Counted from the first letter of the stretch, positions 9,111 to 17,394 are shown. The stretch: DNA of 35,275 bases from Candidatus Flavonifractor merdipullorum (GCA_019114165.1 DXGA01000105.1:1-35275); one strand, 5' to 3'. A program made the numbers and translations. The notes: generated by a model not told the origin, from the letters alone.

Positions 9111-9139
9111 TTGCTTTTTTTCTCCCTGGCGATTATAAT
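9111..9139 (+). promoter_or_regulatory. Promoter of the DauR-like gene and dipeptidase
   Basis: TTGCTT (9111-9116), a 17-bp spacer and a perfect TATAAT (9134-9139). Only 10 bp separate its -35 from that of the divergent SPFH promoter, so the two may interfere or share regulation. Confidence 0.8.
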
Positions 9140-9196
9140 ATTTCTGCTGTGGAAACACAGCGTGTACCACCGGTTTGAAAGGAGCATCTGACCACC

Positions 9197-9832
9197 GTGA
9201 CCCGAGAAGAGGCCTTTGAATTTCTGGACCGCACCGCCCGAGGCATTGCCGAAATGTTCGGCTCCTCCTGTGAGACCCTGGTCCATGACATGGGGGACCC
9301 GAAACACCCCATTTTGTCCATCTATAACGGCCATGTCTCCGGCCGTTCGGTGGGTTCCACCATGGATATCCTGGGTACCGCCAAGGAACTGGACGCCACA
9401 GGTCTGGTCACCGACTTTGTCAACCTCTACGCCACCACCCCCTCCGGCCAGCAGATCAAAAGCAGCACGTTCCATCTCATCGGAGATGGGTATAATTTAG
9501 CCCTGGGCATCAACTTTGACTATACCTCTCTGGTATACGCCAACCGCATTCTTGTGGATCTGATGAACGCCGAGGCCGATCTGCAAAGCGCCATGTGGCA
9601 GGGAGGCGACAGCCGTCTGGCGGACATTTTCGACGAATGTCTGGCGGCGGTGGGTAAGCCGGTGAATGCCCTGACCAAAAAGGACCGGATGAAGATCATT
9701 GCGCTCCTGGACCAGAAGAACGCCTTTTCCTTCCGGAAATCGGTGCCCTTTGTGTCCAAGCGGCTGCAAGTTTCCCGGTACACCATCTACAAATATTTAG
9801 GCGAACTGGCCGAGCAGGGAGAGCAGGGCTGA
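9197..9832 (+). CDS. YheO/DauR-like transcriptional regulator (PAS-like plus helix-turn-helix)
   Basis: The 211-residue protein matches the YheO/DauR family. An N-terminal PAS-like domain (about residues 1-115, with the family start SSCETLVHDM and later NLALGINFD) is followed by a C-terminal helix-turn-helix (about 145-207, ending SKRLQVSRYTIYKYLGEL). DauR regulates D-arginine catabolism in Pseudomonas; the ligand here is unknown. The start is GTG at 9197, with AGGAG about 12 nt upstream, rather long. The gene lies 42 nt before a dipeptidase gene on the same strand, so the regulator may respond to peptides or amino acids. Confidence 0.88.
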   Translation: MTREEAFEFLDRTARGIAEMFGSSCETLVHDMGDPKHPILSIYNGHVSGRSVGSTMDILGTAKELDATGLVTDFVNLYATTPSGQQIKSSTFHLIGDGYNLALGINFDYTSLVYANRILVDLMNAEADLQSAMWQGGDSRLADIFDECLAAVGKPVNALTKKDRMKIIALLDQKNAFSFRKSVPFVSKRLQVSRYTIYKYLGELAEQGEQG

Positions 9833-9874
9833 AGGCTTCTTCCGGCAGCGCCTTGAAAGAAAGGAATGTTTTTT

Positions 9875-11284
9875 ATGCAGCAGCGTATCGACGCTTATTT
9901 CAACGACCCGGCCCGCCGGGCCCAGCTCATCGCCGCCATTTCCCGTCTGGTGGCGGTGAAGAGCGTCCGTGAGGACGCCGCCCCCGGTCAGCCTTACGGC
10001 CCCGGTCCCGCCGCCGCCCTGGCGGAGGGCGTGGCGCTGGCCAGGGAGATGGGTTTTCAGGCGGAAAACCTGGAAAACTATGTGGCCACCGCTGACCTGA
10101 ACGACAAGGACACCGCCCTTCACATCCTGGGCCACCTGGACGTGGTGGGCGAAGGCAAGGGCTGGGATACCGATCCCTACACCTGCGTGGAAAAGGACGG
10201 GATGCTCTACGGCCGCGGCGTGTCGGACGACAAGGGCCCGGTGGTGTGCGCCCTGATGGCCATGCAGGCCATCCGCGATCTGGAGATCCCCCTCCAGCAC
10301 AACGTCAAGCTCATCATGGGCGGCGACGAGGAAAGCGGTTCTTCCGATCTGGAGTGGTACTACGCCAACCATCCCTATGCCCCCTACACCTTCACCCCCG
10401 ACGCCAACTTCCCCCTCATCAACATTGAAAAGGGCCACTATCGCCCCGACTTCGGCAAGAACTGGGCCAGCGAGAACGTGCTGCCCCGGGTGACCGAGCT
10501 GCAGGGCGGCTTCCGCACCAACGTGGTGCCCCCCGAGGCCAGCTGTGTGATCGCCGGTCTGGCGGCGGAGGACTTCGCCGGCCACGCCCGTCAGGTACAG
10601 GAGGAGACCGGCGCGGTCTTTACCCTCACCGACACTGCAGGCGGTCTGGCCATCCACTGCGCCGGACGCAACGCCCACGCCGCCTCTCCCGACGACGGCC
10701 TCAACGCCATTTCCGCTCTGCTGACTCTGCTGGCCCGGTTGCCGCTGGCCGACTGTGAGAGCACCCGCACCCTCAACGCCATGCACACCCTCTTCCCCTT
10801 CGGCGACAACCGGGGCAAGGCCCTGGGCATTGGTCAGGAGGACGAGGAGAGCGGCCCTCTCACCCTGAATCTGGCCCTTATGACCCTGACCGACACCGGC
10901 TTTACCGGCAAATTCGACGTGCGCTTCCCCCTGTGCGCCAACGAGGAAAACTGCAAAAACGCCTGTGAAGCCAGCTTCGCCCGCTACGGCATCGCCGTCA
11001 CCGGCGACGCCGGCATGGTGCCTCCCCACCATGTCCCCGCCGACTCTCCCCTGGTGCGCACCCTGCTGGACTGCTACCAGGTCTACACCGGCGACACCGA
11101 TGCAAAGCCCCTGGCCATCGGCGGCGGCACTTACGTCCACGACATCCCCGGCGGCGTGGCCTTCGGCTGCGAGTTCCCCGGCTTCGATCCCAGGATGCAC
11201 GCCGCCAATGAGCAGGCCAGCGTGGAACAGCTCCTCACTTCCTGCAAGATCTTTACCATGGCCATCGCCCGTCTGTGCGGCTGA
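9875..11284 (+). CDS. pepV: M20 family dipeptidase, PepV-like
   Basis: This 469-residue enzyme is a PepV/Sapep-type metallopeptidase of family M20, cytosolic di-zinc or manganese dipeptidases. Visible motifs are HILGHLDVVGEG (metal-binding His and Asp), GRGVSDDKGP (bridging Asp), GGDEESGSSD (catalytic Glu and metal Glu), RNAHAASPDDG, and GGGTYVHDIPGG near the C-terminus. The ATG at 9875 is chosen over the in-frame ATG at 9866, because the AAAGGA at 9860-9865 ends right at 9866 and is well placed only for 9875. It probably shares the promoter of the DauR-like gene and ends before a strong terminator. Confidence 0.9.
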   Translation: MQQRIDAYFNDPARRAQLIAAISRLVAVKSVREDAAPGQPYGPGPAAALAEGVALAREMGFQAENLENYVATADLNDKDTALHILGHLDVVGEGKGWDTDPYTCVEKDGMLYGRGVSDDKGPVVCALMAMQAIRDLEIPLQHNVKLIMGGDEESGSSDLEWYYANHPYAPYTFTPDANFPLINIEKGHYRPDFGKNWASENVLPRVTELQGGFRTNVVPPEASCVIAGLAAEDFAGHARQVQEETGAVFTLTDTAGGLAIHCAGRNAHAASPDDGLNAISALLTLLARLPLADCESTRTLNAMHTLFPFGDNRGKALGIGQEDEESGPLTLNLALMTLTDTGFTGKFDVRFPLCANEENCKNACEASFARYGIAVTGDAGMVPPHHVPADSPLVRTLLDCYQVYTGDTDAKPLAIGGGTYVHDIPGGVAFGCEFPGFDPRMHAANEQASVEQLLTSCKIFTMAIARLCG

Positions 11285-11310
11285 ACCAATTCCATTTTTT
11301 CATAAAAATA

Positions 11311-11349
11311 CCCCGGACCGTTTTGGATGCGGTCCGGGGTTGCTTTTTG
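11311..11349 (+). terminator. Terminator after the dipeptidase gene
   Basis: CCCCGGACCG (11311-11320) pairs perfectly with 11330-11339 around a 9-nt loop, followed by TTGCTTTTTG. Confidence 0.85.
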
Positions 11350-11404
11350 CCGATATATATTTATATTATCTTCGTCAGAACGGCCCTCCGCGGGCGGCGG
11401 GGTT

Positions 11405-11475
11405 GGCCTACGCGGCCAGCGCCAGGCCCCGCAGCGTTAAGAAAATGTGCCAGTGGCACATTTTTAGCGTAGGCC
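11405..11475. repeat. Nested palindromic element
   Basis: Outer arms GGCCTACGC (11405-11413) and GCGTAGGCC (11467-11475) enclose a near-perfect inner palindrome: AAAATGTGCCA (11442-11452), one G, then its exact complement (11454-11464). The whole can fold on either strand. A smaller hairpin GCGGC/GCCGC (11478-11482 with 11486-11490) follows. No protein-coding gene is credible here. It resembles a REP- or MITE-like intergenic repeat, but copy number in the genome cannot be seen from one window. Confidence 0.6.
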
Positions 11476-11568
11476 GAGCGGCTATGCCGCGAGGAGGGAA
11501 CCAAAGGCAGAAATGGGATACCCCCCTTTGCATTCCCCCAGGCGCCACAACGGTTACTTCTGCGCTGT

Positions 11569-11666
11569 GTAGGGGGCGGACACTGGCCGCCCCGTCTTTC
11601 CTTCCTGTAGGCCCCGCCGCCCTCGGCGGGGCAATCCTTCTCGTAGGGGCGCCATATATGGCGCCC
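11569..11666. repeat. Three tandem GTAGG-initiated hairpins
   Basis: Three hairpins follow one another at 36-38 bp spacing, each introduced by GTAGG (11569, 11607, 11643). The stems are GGGGCGG/CCGCCCC (11573-11593), GCCCCGCCG/CGGCGGGGC (11611-11632) and a perfect 20-bp palindrome GGGCGCC...GGCGCCC (11647-11666). Stem sequences differ while the GTAGG lead and spacing recur, which suggests repeated copies of one mobile hairpin type rather than a CRISPR array. Confidence 0.55.
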
Positions 11667-11720
11667 GCCGTCCGGTTCTGCACAACTTACCAGGCGAGCG
11701 CTCTATGAAAGCTTTCTTTG

Positions 11721-11748
11721 CTTACTTTCTTTCTCGAAAGAAAGTAAG
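11721..11748. repeat. Palindrome directly after the DHHW gene stop
   Basis: CTTACTTTCTTTC (11721-11733) and its exact complement (11736-11748) are separated by two bases and abut the stop codon of the DHHW gene (11749-11751). On the - strand it could be a 3' stem-loop for that operon, but no T run follows, so it is not a standard terminator. It may protect the mRNA end or be another genomic repeat. Confidence 0.55.
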
Positions 11749-12885
11749 TTACTGAGTGATCCAGACCAGGTTTTTGTCGGTGACGAAGTTGGGGACGCTG
11801 TACAGGACCAGCGCCTGGTCGATGTCGTTGTCCTGGATATACTGGGACACCGAGAGCTTATAGTAGCGGGGGTCCACCAGGTGGATCTCGGAAAAATGGG
11901 CGGTGAGGAAAGGCACCAGGGAATCGGTATAGGAATCCCGGATGATCAGCAGCTTGGGGGCGTCGGTATTGGCCGTCTTCACCACGCCAAGGGGCTGGTT
12001 GCCACCCAGGAAGAAGGAATACTTGTCCTTCACTTCCAGGAAGCTGTAATCATAGAGGGAACGGGGCTCTTCCACCGGGTTGCCCTTCTGATCGTAGGTG
12101 TGAGACACCACAGAGATCCCGGTATCAGGGACGTAAATGTCGATCTGGTCGGGCTGCACCCAGCGCACGCCGGAAGAGGAAAACACCGTGCCGTAGAAAG
12201 AATCGGAGACGGTGGTCTTCTCATAGTCGGACAGGGGCACCGGAGTGATGCCCATGGCCTTCATGATCGCCTCATAGCCGTAATAAGCGCCCAGACTGGT
12301 CCAGTGATGGTCGGTGCGGTAATAGATCTCCTCGTCCTTGTGGGCCATCATGGCGCTGTACAAATCGATCTGATCGGCGCTGGTCACGGCAGAGGAGGCC
12401 TGATCTATAATTTCCTTCTGGCTGGCGTTGGGCGCGCCCTCGGGCAGGCGGTCGGCCCACACCTCGGCGGAGCCGGGAATCAGTCCAAAGGAGACCGGCA
12501 CGCCGGCGTTCTGGGCAAACTGCTCCACATAGCTCAGATTGGTGCTCACCTGCTGGGCATCGGGGGCGTCAAAACGGGTGATCAGGGTGTCCTCCTTGCA
12601 GAAATACACGCCGTTGTTCTCCTGCTTGCCCATGAGTGCCTCCAGCCGGGCCTTGGCGCCCACCCAGAAGTCGCGGCCGATGAACTGATCGGTGGTGTAG
12701 GTCTCAAAGTCGCGCATAAACTGGCCGCTGGCCAGGGTCTTGAGACTCAGCTCAGGCCGCTGCTCCAGCACCCGGTTCTCCATCTGGGAGAACTCCTGAT
12801 CGGGCGTGAGGGCGTTGGCGGTGAGGAACACGCCCAGGAAACAGCAAAAGAGCGCGGTGATGAAAATAGCGTATTTCTTGCTCAT
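11749..12885 (-). CDS. DHHW family (AlgJ/SGNH-like) exported protein
   Basis: The 378-residue protein starts with a signal anchor (SKKYAIFITALFCCFLGVFLTANA) and carries the DHHW motif of AlgJ/AlgX-like proteins in YRTDHHWTSLGAYYGYEA near residue 195. A late GDS-like stretch (LLIIRDSYTDSLVPFL) has Arg in place of Gly. Such proteins act outside the membrane with an MBOAT partner to O-acylate polysaccharides. It follows the MBOAT gene by 20 nt; AGGAGG lies in that gap, 12 nt before the ATG. It is the last gene of the three-gene operon. The polysaccharide modified is unknown. Confidence 0.87.
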   Translation of the reverse strand: MSKKYAIFITALFCCFLGVFLTANALTPDQEFSQMENRVLEQRPELSLKTLASGQFMRDFETYTTDQFIGRDFWVGAKARLEALMGKQENNGVYFCKEDTLITRFDAPDAQQVSTNLSYVEQFAQNAGVPVSFGLIPGSAEVWADRLPEGAPNASQKEIIDQASSAVTSADQIDLYSAMMAHKDEEIYYRTDHHWTSLGAYYGYEAIMKAMGITPVPLSDYEKTTVSDSFYGTVFSSSGVRWVQPDQIDIYVPDTGISVVSHTYDQKGNPVEEPRSLYDYSFLEVKDKYSFFLGGNQPLGVVKTANTDAPKLLIIRDSYTDSLVPFLTAHFSEIHLVDPRYYKLSVSQYIQDNDIDQALVLYSVPNFVTDKNLVWITQ

Positions 12886-12905
12886 AACGAAAAAGTCCTC
12901 CTTTG

Positions 12906-14324
12906 TCAGAATCGGAAATACAGGAAGGGATTATAAGTGGCGTCTACCAGATAGGCCGTGCACAGCAGCAGTCCGCCCATGAGCAGCACCGGCAGGGCCA
13001 CACGCAGGGCTTTCCGGCCGGACTGCCGCTCCTCCAGACCGCGCCACAGATTGCTCCACACAGGCACAGCCGCCAGAATGCCGATCACCAGGGTGGGCAG
13101 GTAAGAGCGGAGATAGTATCCAAAAGCGGGGTCGGCAAGACCGCCGCCGGCAGCGCCGAACATGGCCGCCAGATAGGACCGCATCTGTCCAAAATCCTCC
13201 ACGGCAAAGATGGCCCAGCTCACCAGCACCACAAAGAGCGCATACACATGCTGCACAAAGGCGGGAAGCTTTTTCAGCCGCTCCAGCAGGAAGAATTTTT
13301 CGATGATGATGAGCACCGCAAAATAAAGACCCCAGAACATGAAGTTCCAGCTGGCGCCGTGCCAGATGCCGGTCAGCGCCCACACCACCAGCAGATTGAT
13401 GAGGTGCCGTCCCTTGGACACCCGGTTGCCGCCCAGCGGAATGTAGACATAATCGCGGAACCAGTTACCCAGGGAGATGTGCCACCGTCTCCAGAACTCG
13501 GTGACCGATTTGGAGATATAGGGATAGTTGAAGTTGCGCATAAACTCAAAGCCCAGCATCCGGCCCATACCCACGGCCATATCGGAATAGCCGGAGAAGT
13601 CGAAGTAGAGCTGGAGGGAAAAGGCCAGGATGCCCAGCCAGGCCCCGGCGGTGGTCAGCTGATCCACCGGCATGGCCTTATAGGTATCCCAGAGCATGCC
13701 CAGGTTGTTGGCCAGCAGGACCTTTTTGGCCATGCCCACCACAAAGACCTGCACGCCGGAGGCAAACCGCTCTGGGCTGTGGGTGCGCTTCTCCAGCTGC
13801 CGGTCCAGGTCCTTATACTGGATGATGGGTCCGGCAATGAGCTGGGGGAAGATGGTGACGAAGGTACCGAAGGTCACAAAATTGCGCTGACAGTGTCCGT
13901 CGCCCCGGTAGACGTCCACGGTATAGCTCATGGTCTGGAAGGTGTAGAAGGAAATGCCGATGGGCAGCTCCAGCCCCAGCTTGGGCATAAAGGTCAGGCC
14001 CACCGCCTCCAGAGAACCGGCAATGAAGTCCCAGTACTTGAAGAAGAAGAGAATGGCCAAATTGATGACCACAGACGAGGCTACGGCGATCCGTGCCCCT
14101 TTGTCATTGTCCCGTTGTTTGCATCGCTCCACCACCAGACCCAGCAGATAGTTGATGGTGATGGAGGCCAGCATCACAAAGAGATAGACCGGCTCGCCCC
14201 AGCCGTAGAAAATCAGGCTGACGATGAGCAACGGCACGTTACGCCATTTCAGGGGCGTAACATAGTACAGAAAGAGAACGATGGGAAGGTACAGAAAGAG
14301 AAAATAAATGGTGGAAAAAATCAA
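12906..14324 (-). CDS. MBOAT family O-acyltransferase, AlgI/DltB-like
   Basis: This 472-residue polytopic membrane protein is an MBOAT acyltransferase of the AlgI type, thought to pass acyl groups across the membrane for acylation of exported glycans. The motifs PIGISFYTFQTMSYTVDVYRG, QLIAGPIIQY, QLYFDFSGYSDMAVGMGRMLG, FWRRWHISLGNWFRDYVYIPLGGNR and GIWHGASWNF (with the catalytic His) are all present. The start is TTG at 14324: the frame is closed by TGA three codons upstream, AGGTGA is 6 nt before it, and the N-terminus IFSTIYFLFLYLP is the usual one for the family. Only 20 nt separate it from the DHHW gene. Confidence 0.93.
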   Translation of the reverse strand: MIFSTIYFLFLYLPIVLFLYYVTPLKWRNVPLLIVSLIFYGWGEPVYLFVMLASITINYLLGLVVERCKQRDNDKGARIAVASSVVINLAILFFFKYWDFIAGSLEAVGLTFMPKLGLELPIGISFYTFQTMSYTVDVYRGDGHCQRNFVTFGTFVTIFPQLIAGPIIQYKDLDRQLEKRTHSPERFASGVQVFVVGMAKKVLLANNLGMLWDTYKAMPVDQLTTAGAWLGILAFSLQLYFDFSGYSDMAVGMGRMLGFEFMRNFNYPYISKSVTEFWRRWHISLGNWFRDYVYIPLGGNRVSKGRHLINLLVVWALTGIWHGASWNFMFWGLYFAVLIIIEKFFLLERLKKLPAFVQHVYALFVVLVSWAIFAVEDFGQMRSYLAAMFGAAGGGLADPAFGYYLRSYLPTLVIGILAAVPVWSNLWRGLEERQSGRKALRVALPVLLMGGLLLCTAYLVDATYNPFLYFRF

Positions 14325-14399
14325 TCCATGTCACCTGCGTTCTTTGGCGGTATTACCGCCCGGAAAAGCAGGCGGCTTTCTGATTATATCAAATCAGTC

Positions 14400-15155
14400 T
14401 CACTTTGCATAGGTATTGAAGGCCGAAACTGCCTCGTCGGCCTGGTCGCTGATCACAAAGATTACATAGTTTCCGCTGGTCACCAGCTGATAATTCTGCA
14501 CCAGCTCATACTGTTCGGGGAGGTACTTGCTCCACTCCTCGTCCAGAGCGTCCTGACGGGCTTCCAGAGCGGCCTTGACGGTATCCATCTTGCCGTCCTT
14601 CACCTCACCGATGAAGAATTCGGTGGCGGTGGTGTTCATAGCGGGCATCTTGCAGACATACTCCACCAGATCGGAGGCATTGATGCCGTAGATGGAGGAG
14701 AGCAGGGCGTCATTGACGGTGGTCATCATGGGCATGTCCAGAGCGGAGATCTCATTCCACACGGACTGCACCACCGAAGTCTCAGGGGTAGGCGCGGGAG
14801 TGGCAGTGGGCGCAGCGGTAGGCTTGGGAGTTGCGGTGGGCTTGGCAGTCGGTTTGGTGGTGGGGGCGGCGGAAGGCTTGGCAGAAGGTTTCGCGGAAGG
14901 GGTGGCGGTGGGCTTGGCGCTGGGCTGGGCGGAAGGGGTCTCCTCGGGCTGCTCAGAGGGCTGGATGCTCTCTTCGGGCTGCTGGCTCTCCTCCGGCAGG
15001 ATGCTCTCCTCCGGCTGAGGGGTCACGCTCTCCGAGACGGCAGGCAGAGAGGCGCTTACGTCGGGGGTGGCGGTGGGCTGGGTGTCAGAGGCGCAGCCGG
15101 CCAGCAGAGCCGCGGACAGAAGGCCGGAAAGGGCCATGGCAAACAGTTTCTTCAT
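14400..15155 (-). CDS. DUF4358-type lipoprotein
   Basis: The 251-residue protein has a lipoprotein signal peptide with lipobox LLAGC (Cys 21). A Pro/Ser/Glu/Thr/Lys-rich linker follows (about 25-130) whose later half repeats PSAKP and PTAKPTATP units. The folded C-terminal domain (about 130-251, SVWNEISALDMPMM ... ISDQADEAVSAFNTYAK) matches DUF4358, a domain often encoded beside MBOAT and DHHW genes in Firmicutes. The linker would let the domain reach into the cell wall. It is the first gene of the operon, 75 nt before the MBOAT start; two small hairpins in that gap could tune read-through. Function is unknown, but association with glycan acylation is likely. Confidence 0.85.
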   Translation of the reverse strand: MKKLFAMALSGLLSAALLAGCASDTQPTATPDVSASLPAVSESVTPQPEESILPEESQQPEESIQPSEQPEETPSAQPSAKPTATPSAKPSAKPSAAPTTKPTAKPTATPKPTAAPTATPAPTPETSVVQSVWNEISALDMPMMTTVNDALLSSIYGINASDLVEYVCKMPAMNTTATEFFIGEVKDGKMDTVKAALEARQDALDEEWSKYLPEQYELVQNYQLVTSGNYVIFVISDQADEAVSAFNTYAK

Positions 15156-15290
15156 AAAAAATTGCTCCTTTTATGTAAAGTCGTATCCGTTCCGGTATAC
15201 GGCGGTCAGGCTCCTTCCCTTCCGCCGTATTCTTTGACGGCGGAGCAGGGGAAAAGTTCCCGCTCAAACGCAATTTTTCGTTTTTGTCAT
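15156..15290 (-). promoter_or_regulatory. Leader of the lipoprotein-MBOAT-DHHW operon with exclusive hairpins
   Basis: The middle element CCGCCGTA (15222-15229) is complementary to both TACGGCGG (15198-15205) and ACGGCGG (15237-15243), so only one of two hairpins can form at a time. A third small hairpin (15249-15261) lies further upstream. No convincing promoter hexamers were found in this stretch. The design resembles an RNA switch, but the role is inferred. Confidence 0.35.
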
Positions 15291-15299
15291 CCGGACGGC

Positions 15300-15342
15300 A
15301 AAAAAACCGCCGGGTTCTGTACCTGCTGCACAGAACCCGGCG
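15300..15342 (-). terminator. Terminator after the histidine kinase gene
   Basis: On the - strand a perfect 13-bp stem (15342-15330 with 15320-15308, core CCGGGTTCTGT) and a 9-nt loop are followed by seven T (15306-15300). Confidence 0.9.
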
Positions 15343-15355
15343 TGGATTTTCTGTC

Positions 15356-16831
15356 TCATGCGCTTTTCTGTCCGGGAGAGGTCTCTTCTACGGTGGAATC
15401 CAGTGGGAGCACCATGGACATCCGGGTGCCCACCCCCTCCCAGGAGGTCACCTCCAGCCACCCGCCGTGGCGCTCCACGATCCACCGGGCAATGGACAGG
15501 CCCAGGCCTGTGCCTCCGGTCTGGCGGGTGCGGGACTGATCGGTCCGGTAGAACCGGTCAAAAATGTGGGGCAGGTCGTCGGCTCTCATGCCCTGTCCCT
15601 CGTCCTGCACCGACAAAATGGCCGCGCCGTCCCGTATCCCGGCAGAGAGGATGATCTTTCCACCGGCAGGGGTATACTTGACGCTGTTGTCCACCAGAAT
15701 GCGCAGTGCCTGTTTGGTCAGGCCGATATCCGCCCGCACCGGCACCGGCAAGCTCCACTTTCCCTCAAAGACGTGGGTCTTGTCGATCATCTCGGTTTCG
15801 CGGAATACCTCGCCCGCCACTTCGGTCAGGTCGAAGAGCTCCAGCTCGATGTGCATGGAGTCGTTGTCTCCCCGGGCCAGGAACAAAAGCTGCTCCACCA
15901 GTTCTTTCATGGACGCCGCCTCCTGCCGGATGGCGTCGATGGCCTCCTGCCGGGTCTCCGGGTCATCCTTGCCCCAGCGGTCCAGGAGATTGGCATAGCC
16001 CTGGATGACCGCAATGGGGGTACGCAGCTCATGACTGGCGTCGGAGACAAAGCGCATCTGGGACCGATACGCCTCGTTGATACGGTCCAGCATGGCGTTG
16101 ATGGCGGAAGCCAGGGTTTGCAGCTCCTTCTGGGTGCCCTTTACCGAGATCCGCTCGTCCAGATGGGTGGCGTTGATCTGATCCAGCTTTCCGGCCAGGG
16201 CACGCAGCTCTTCGGGGGACATCTGGTCGGCGTGGCCCAACCGGCTGGCAGCGGCGGCCAGTTCCTGAATGGGCCGGAGGGTTTTCCGGATGGTTCCGGC
16301 ATTTTTGAAGAGGTTACAGATGAGGCTGATCACCTGACAGACCATCATGATCTGAAGGGCCGCCGTCATGACCCGCACCGGACCGTTGATGTCCAGGGTA
16401 ATGGCATATGGCGTGCCGCTGCTGTCGGAGAGTTCCACCGTATAGGAAGCGCGGTTCACCGTCAGTCCGTCCGGGGTGAGTCCGCCGCCAAAATCAATGG
16501 TATGCTTTGCCTCTTCCAAGCCTTCCAGGGGCGTGAAGAAGGGGTAGTAAAACCCTTGGGTGGGACGGTCCAGGGCGGTCACGGTGTAATCTCCCGCCGC
16601 CATCCAGACCGTGGCCTCGGCGGAGGGCACTCCCCGCTCCTCCACCAGCGCGGCAATGTCGGCACACTGGTTTTCGCTCCACACCATCAGCCCGCCGAAG
16701 GCCAGCACCGAGAGAAGCAGATCCATAAACACATAGATCCCCAATAACCGGAGAAACAGCCGGGAATTGAGCCGCAGCACAATGGAGGACTTGATCCGTC
16801 CCACGGTGTTTTCCTTCTTTTGTCTGGACAC
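15356..16831 (-). CDS. Sensor histidine kinase with HAMP domain
   Basis: This 491-residue two-component sensor has membrane segments at about residues 26-51 and 154-175 enclosing an extracellular sensing region of about 100 residues, then a HAMP-like linker. HisKA has the phospho-acceptor His 267 in VSDASHELRTP. The ATPase domain has the N box (LVDNSVKY, Asn 382), G1 (DEGQGM) and G2 (GTGLGL). The start is GTG at 16831: GGGGGAGG ends 7 nt before it, whereas the frame reaches back to 16876 inside the flavodoxin-like gene. Its likely partner is the response regulator at 17802-18485, although two genes lie between them. The signal is unknown. Confidence 0.93.
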   Translation of the reverse strand: MSRQKKENTVGRIKSSIVLRLNSRLFLRLLGIYVFMDLLLSVLAFGGLMVWSENQCADIAALVEERGVPSAEATVWMAAGDYTVTALDRPTQGFYYPFFTPLEGLEEAKHTIDFGGGLTPDGLTVNRASYTVELSDSSGTPYAITLDINGPVRVMTAALQIMMVCQVISLICNLFKNAGTIRKTLRPIQELAAAASRLGHADQMSPEELRALAGKLDQINATHLDERISVKGTQKELQTLASAINAMLDRINEAYRSQMRFVSDASHELRTPIAVIQGYANLLDRWGKDDPETRQEAIDAIRQEAASMKELVEQLLFLARGDNDSMHIELELFDLTEVAGEVFRETEMIDKTHVFEGKWSLPVPVRADIGLTKQALRILVDNSVKYTPAGGKIILSAGIRDGAAILSVQDEGQGMRADDLPHIFDRFYRTDQSRTRQTGGTGLGLSIARWIVERHGGWLEVTSWEGVGTRMSMVLPLDSTVEETSPGQKSA

Positions 16832-16857
16832 GGAATATCCTCCCCCTTTCGGTTGCC

Positions 16858-17361
16858 TCACTGCCGGTTCAGCCACTGCTCCACCGGCGCAAGGGCCTCC
16901 GGCGCGACCCAGTTGGCCCCCTTTTTCATGGTCTCCAGCAGCAGCCGGGCGCGCGCGTCCTGGGCGGCCTTTTTCTCCATGGACTTGCCCATGGCGTTCA
17001 TCATCAGGCGGTAGATCCCTTTGACCTTCTGGTGGTCATACCCGCCCCGAAGATAGAAAAAGGGCATCTCCTCCAGCCGGTTTTCCTTGCGAATGTGCGC
17101 CATAGTCTCCCCTTCTTCGGGGGCCATGCCTACCGCGCACACCGCCCGGACGTCATACTGTCTTCTGGCCCGTCCAAGCCCCTTGATTTTGCCGGCGCAC
17201 ACCCAGCCCAGATAGATCACCGCCGTCCCTTTGGGCAGGTGCTCCCGGATGTCGTTGGTGTCATAGGCCGGGATCCGGGACATCCGGGCCAGCATGGAGG
17301 CATACCGGGCGGTGAAACCGGTATGGGATGTATATAAAATGGCAGTGGGTCGATGCTGCAT
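16858..17361 (-). CDS. Flavodoxin-like protein
   Basis: The 167-residue protein begins ILYTSHTGFTARYASMLA, the phosphate-binding loop pattern of flavodoxin-domain proteins related to HemG-type protoporphyrinogen oxidase, followed by an alternating strand/helix pattern (AVIYLGWVCAGKIKG). The C-terminal part (about 110-167) is helical and basic. It probably binds FMN, but the redox partner is unknown. The start is ATG 17361 with AGGAGG 9 nt upstream; the frame runs further back but without a better site. It ends 26 nt before the histidine kinase start, so the two are likely co-transcribed. Confidence 0.75.
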   Translation of the reverse strand: MQHRPTAILYTSHTGFTARYASMLARMSRIPAYDTNDIREHLPKGTAVIYLGWVCAGKIKGLGRARRQYDVRAVCAVGMAPEEGETMAHIRKENRLEEMPFFYLRGGYDHQKVKGIYRLMMNAMGKSMEKKAAQDARARLLLETMKKGANWVAPEALAPVEQWLNRQ

Positions 17362-17394
17362 GGCAAATGCCTCCTTTTCTTCTCCCGCGCCGCA

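Noticed and set aside
11569-11666. CRISPR array
   Set aside because: The three units share only GTAGG and their spacing; the stems differ in sequence, so they are not identical repeats with spacers, and no cas gene is near.
10965-11708. Open frame running from the dipeptidase gene into the palindrome region
   Set aside because: Its first half is a frame-shifted shadow of the dipeptidase and the rest reads through a terminator and hairpins.
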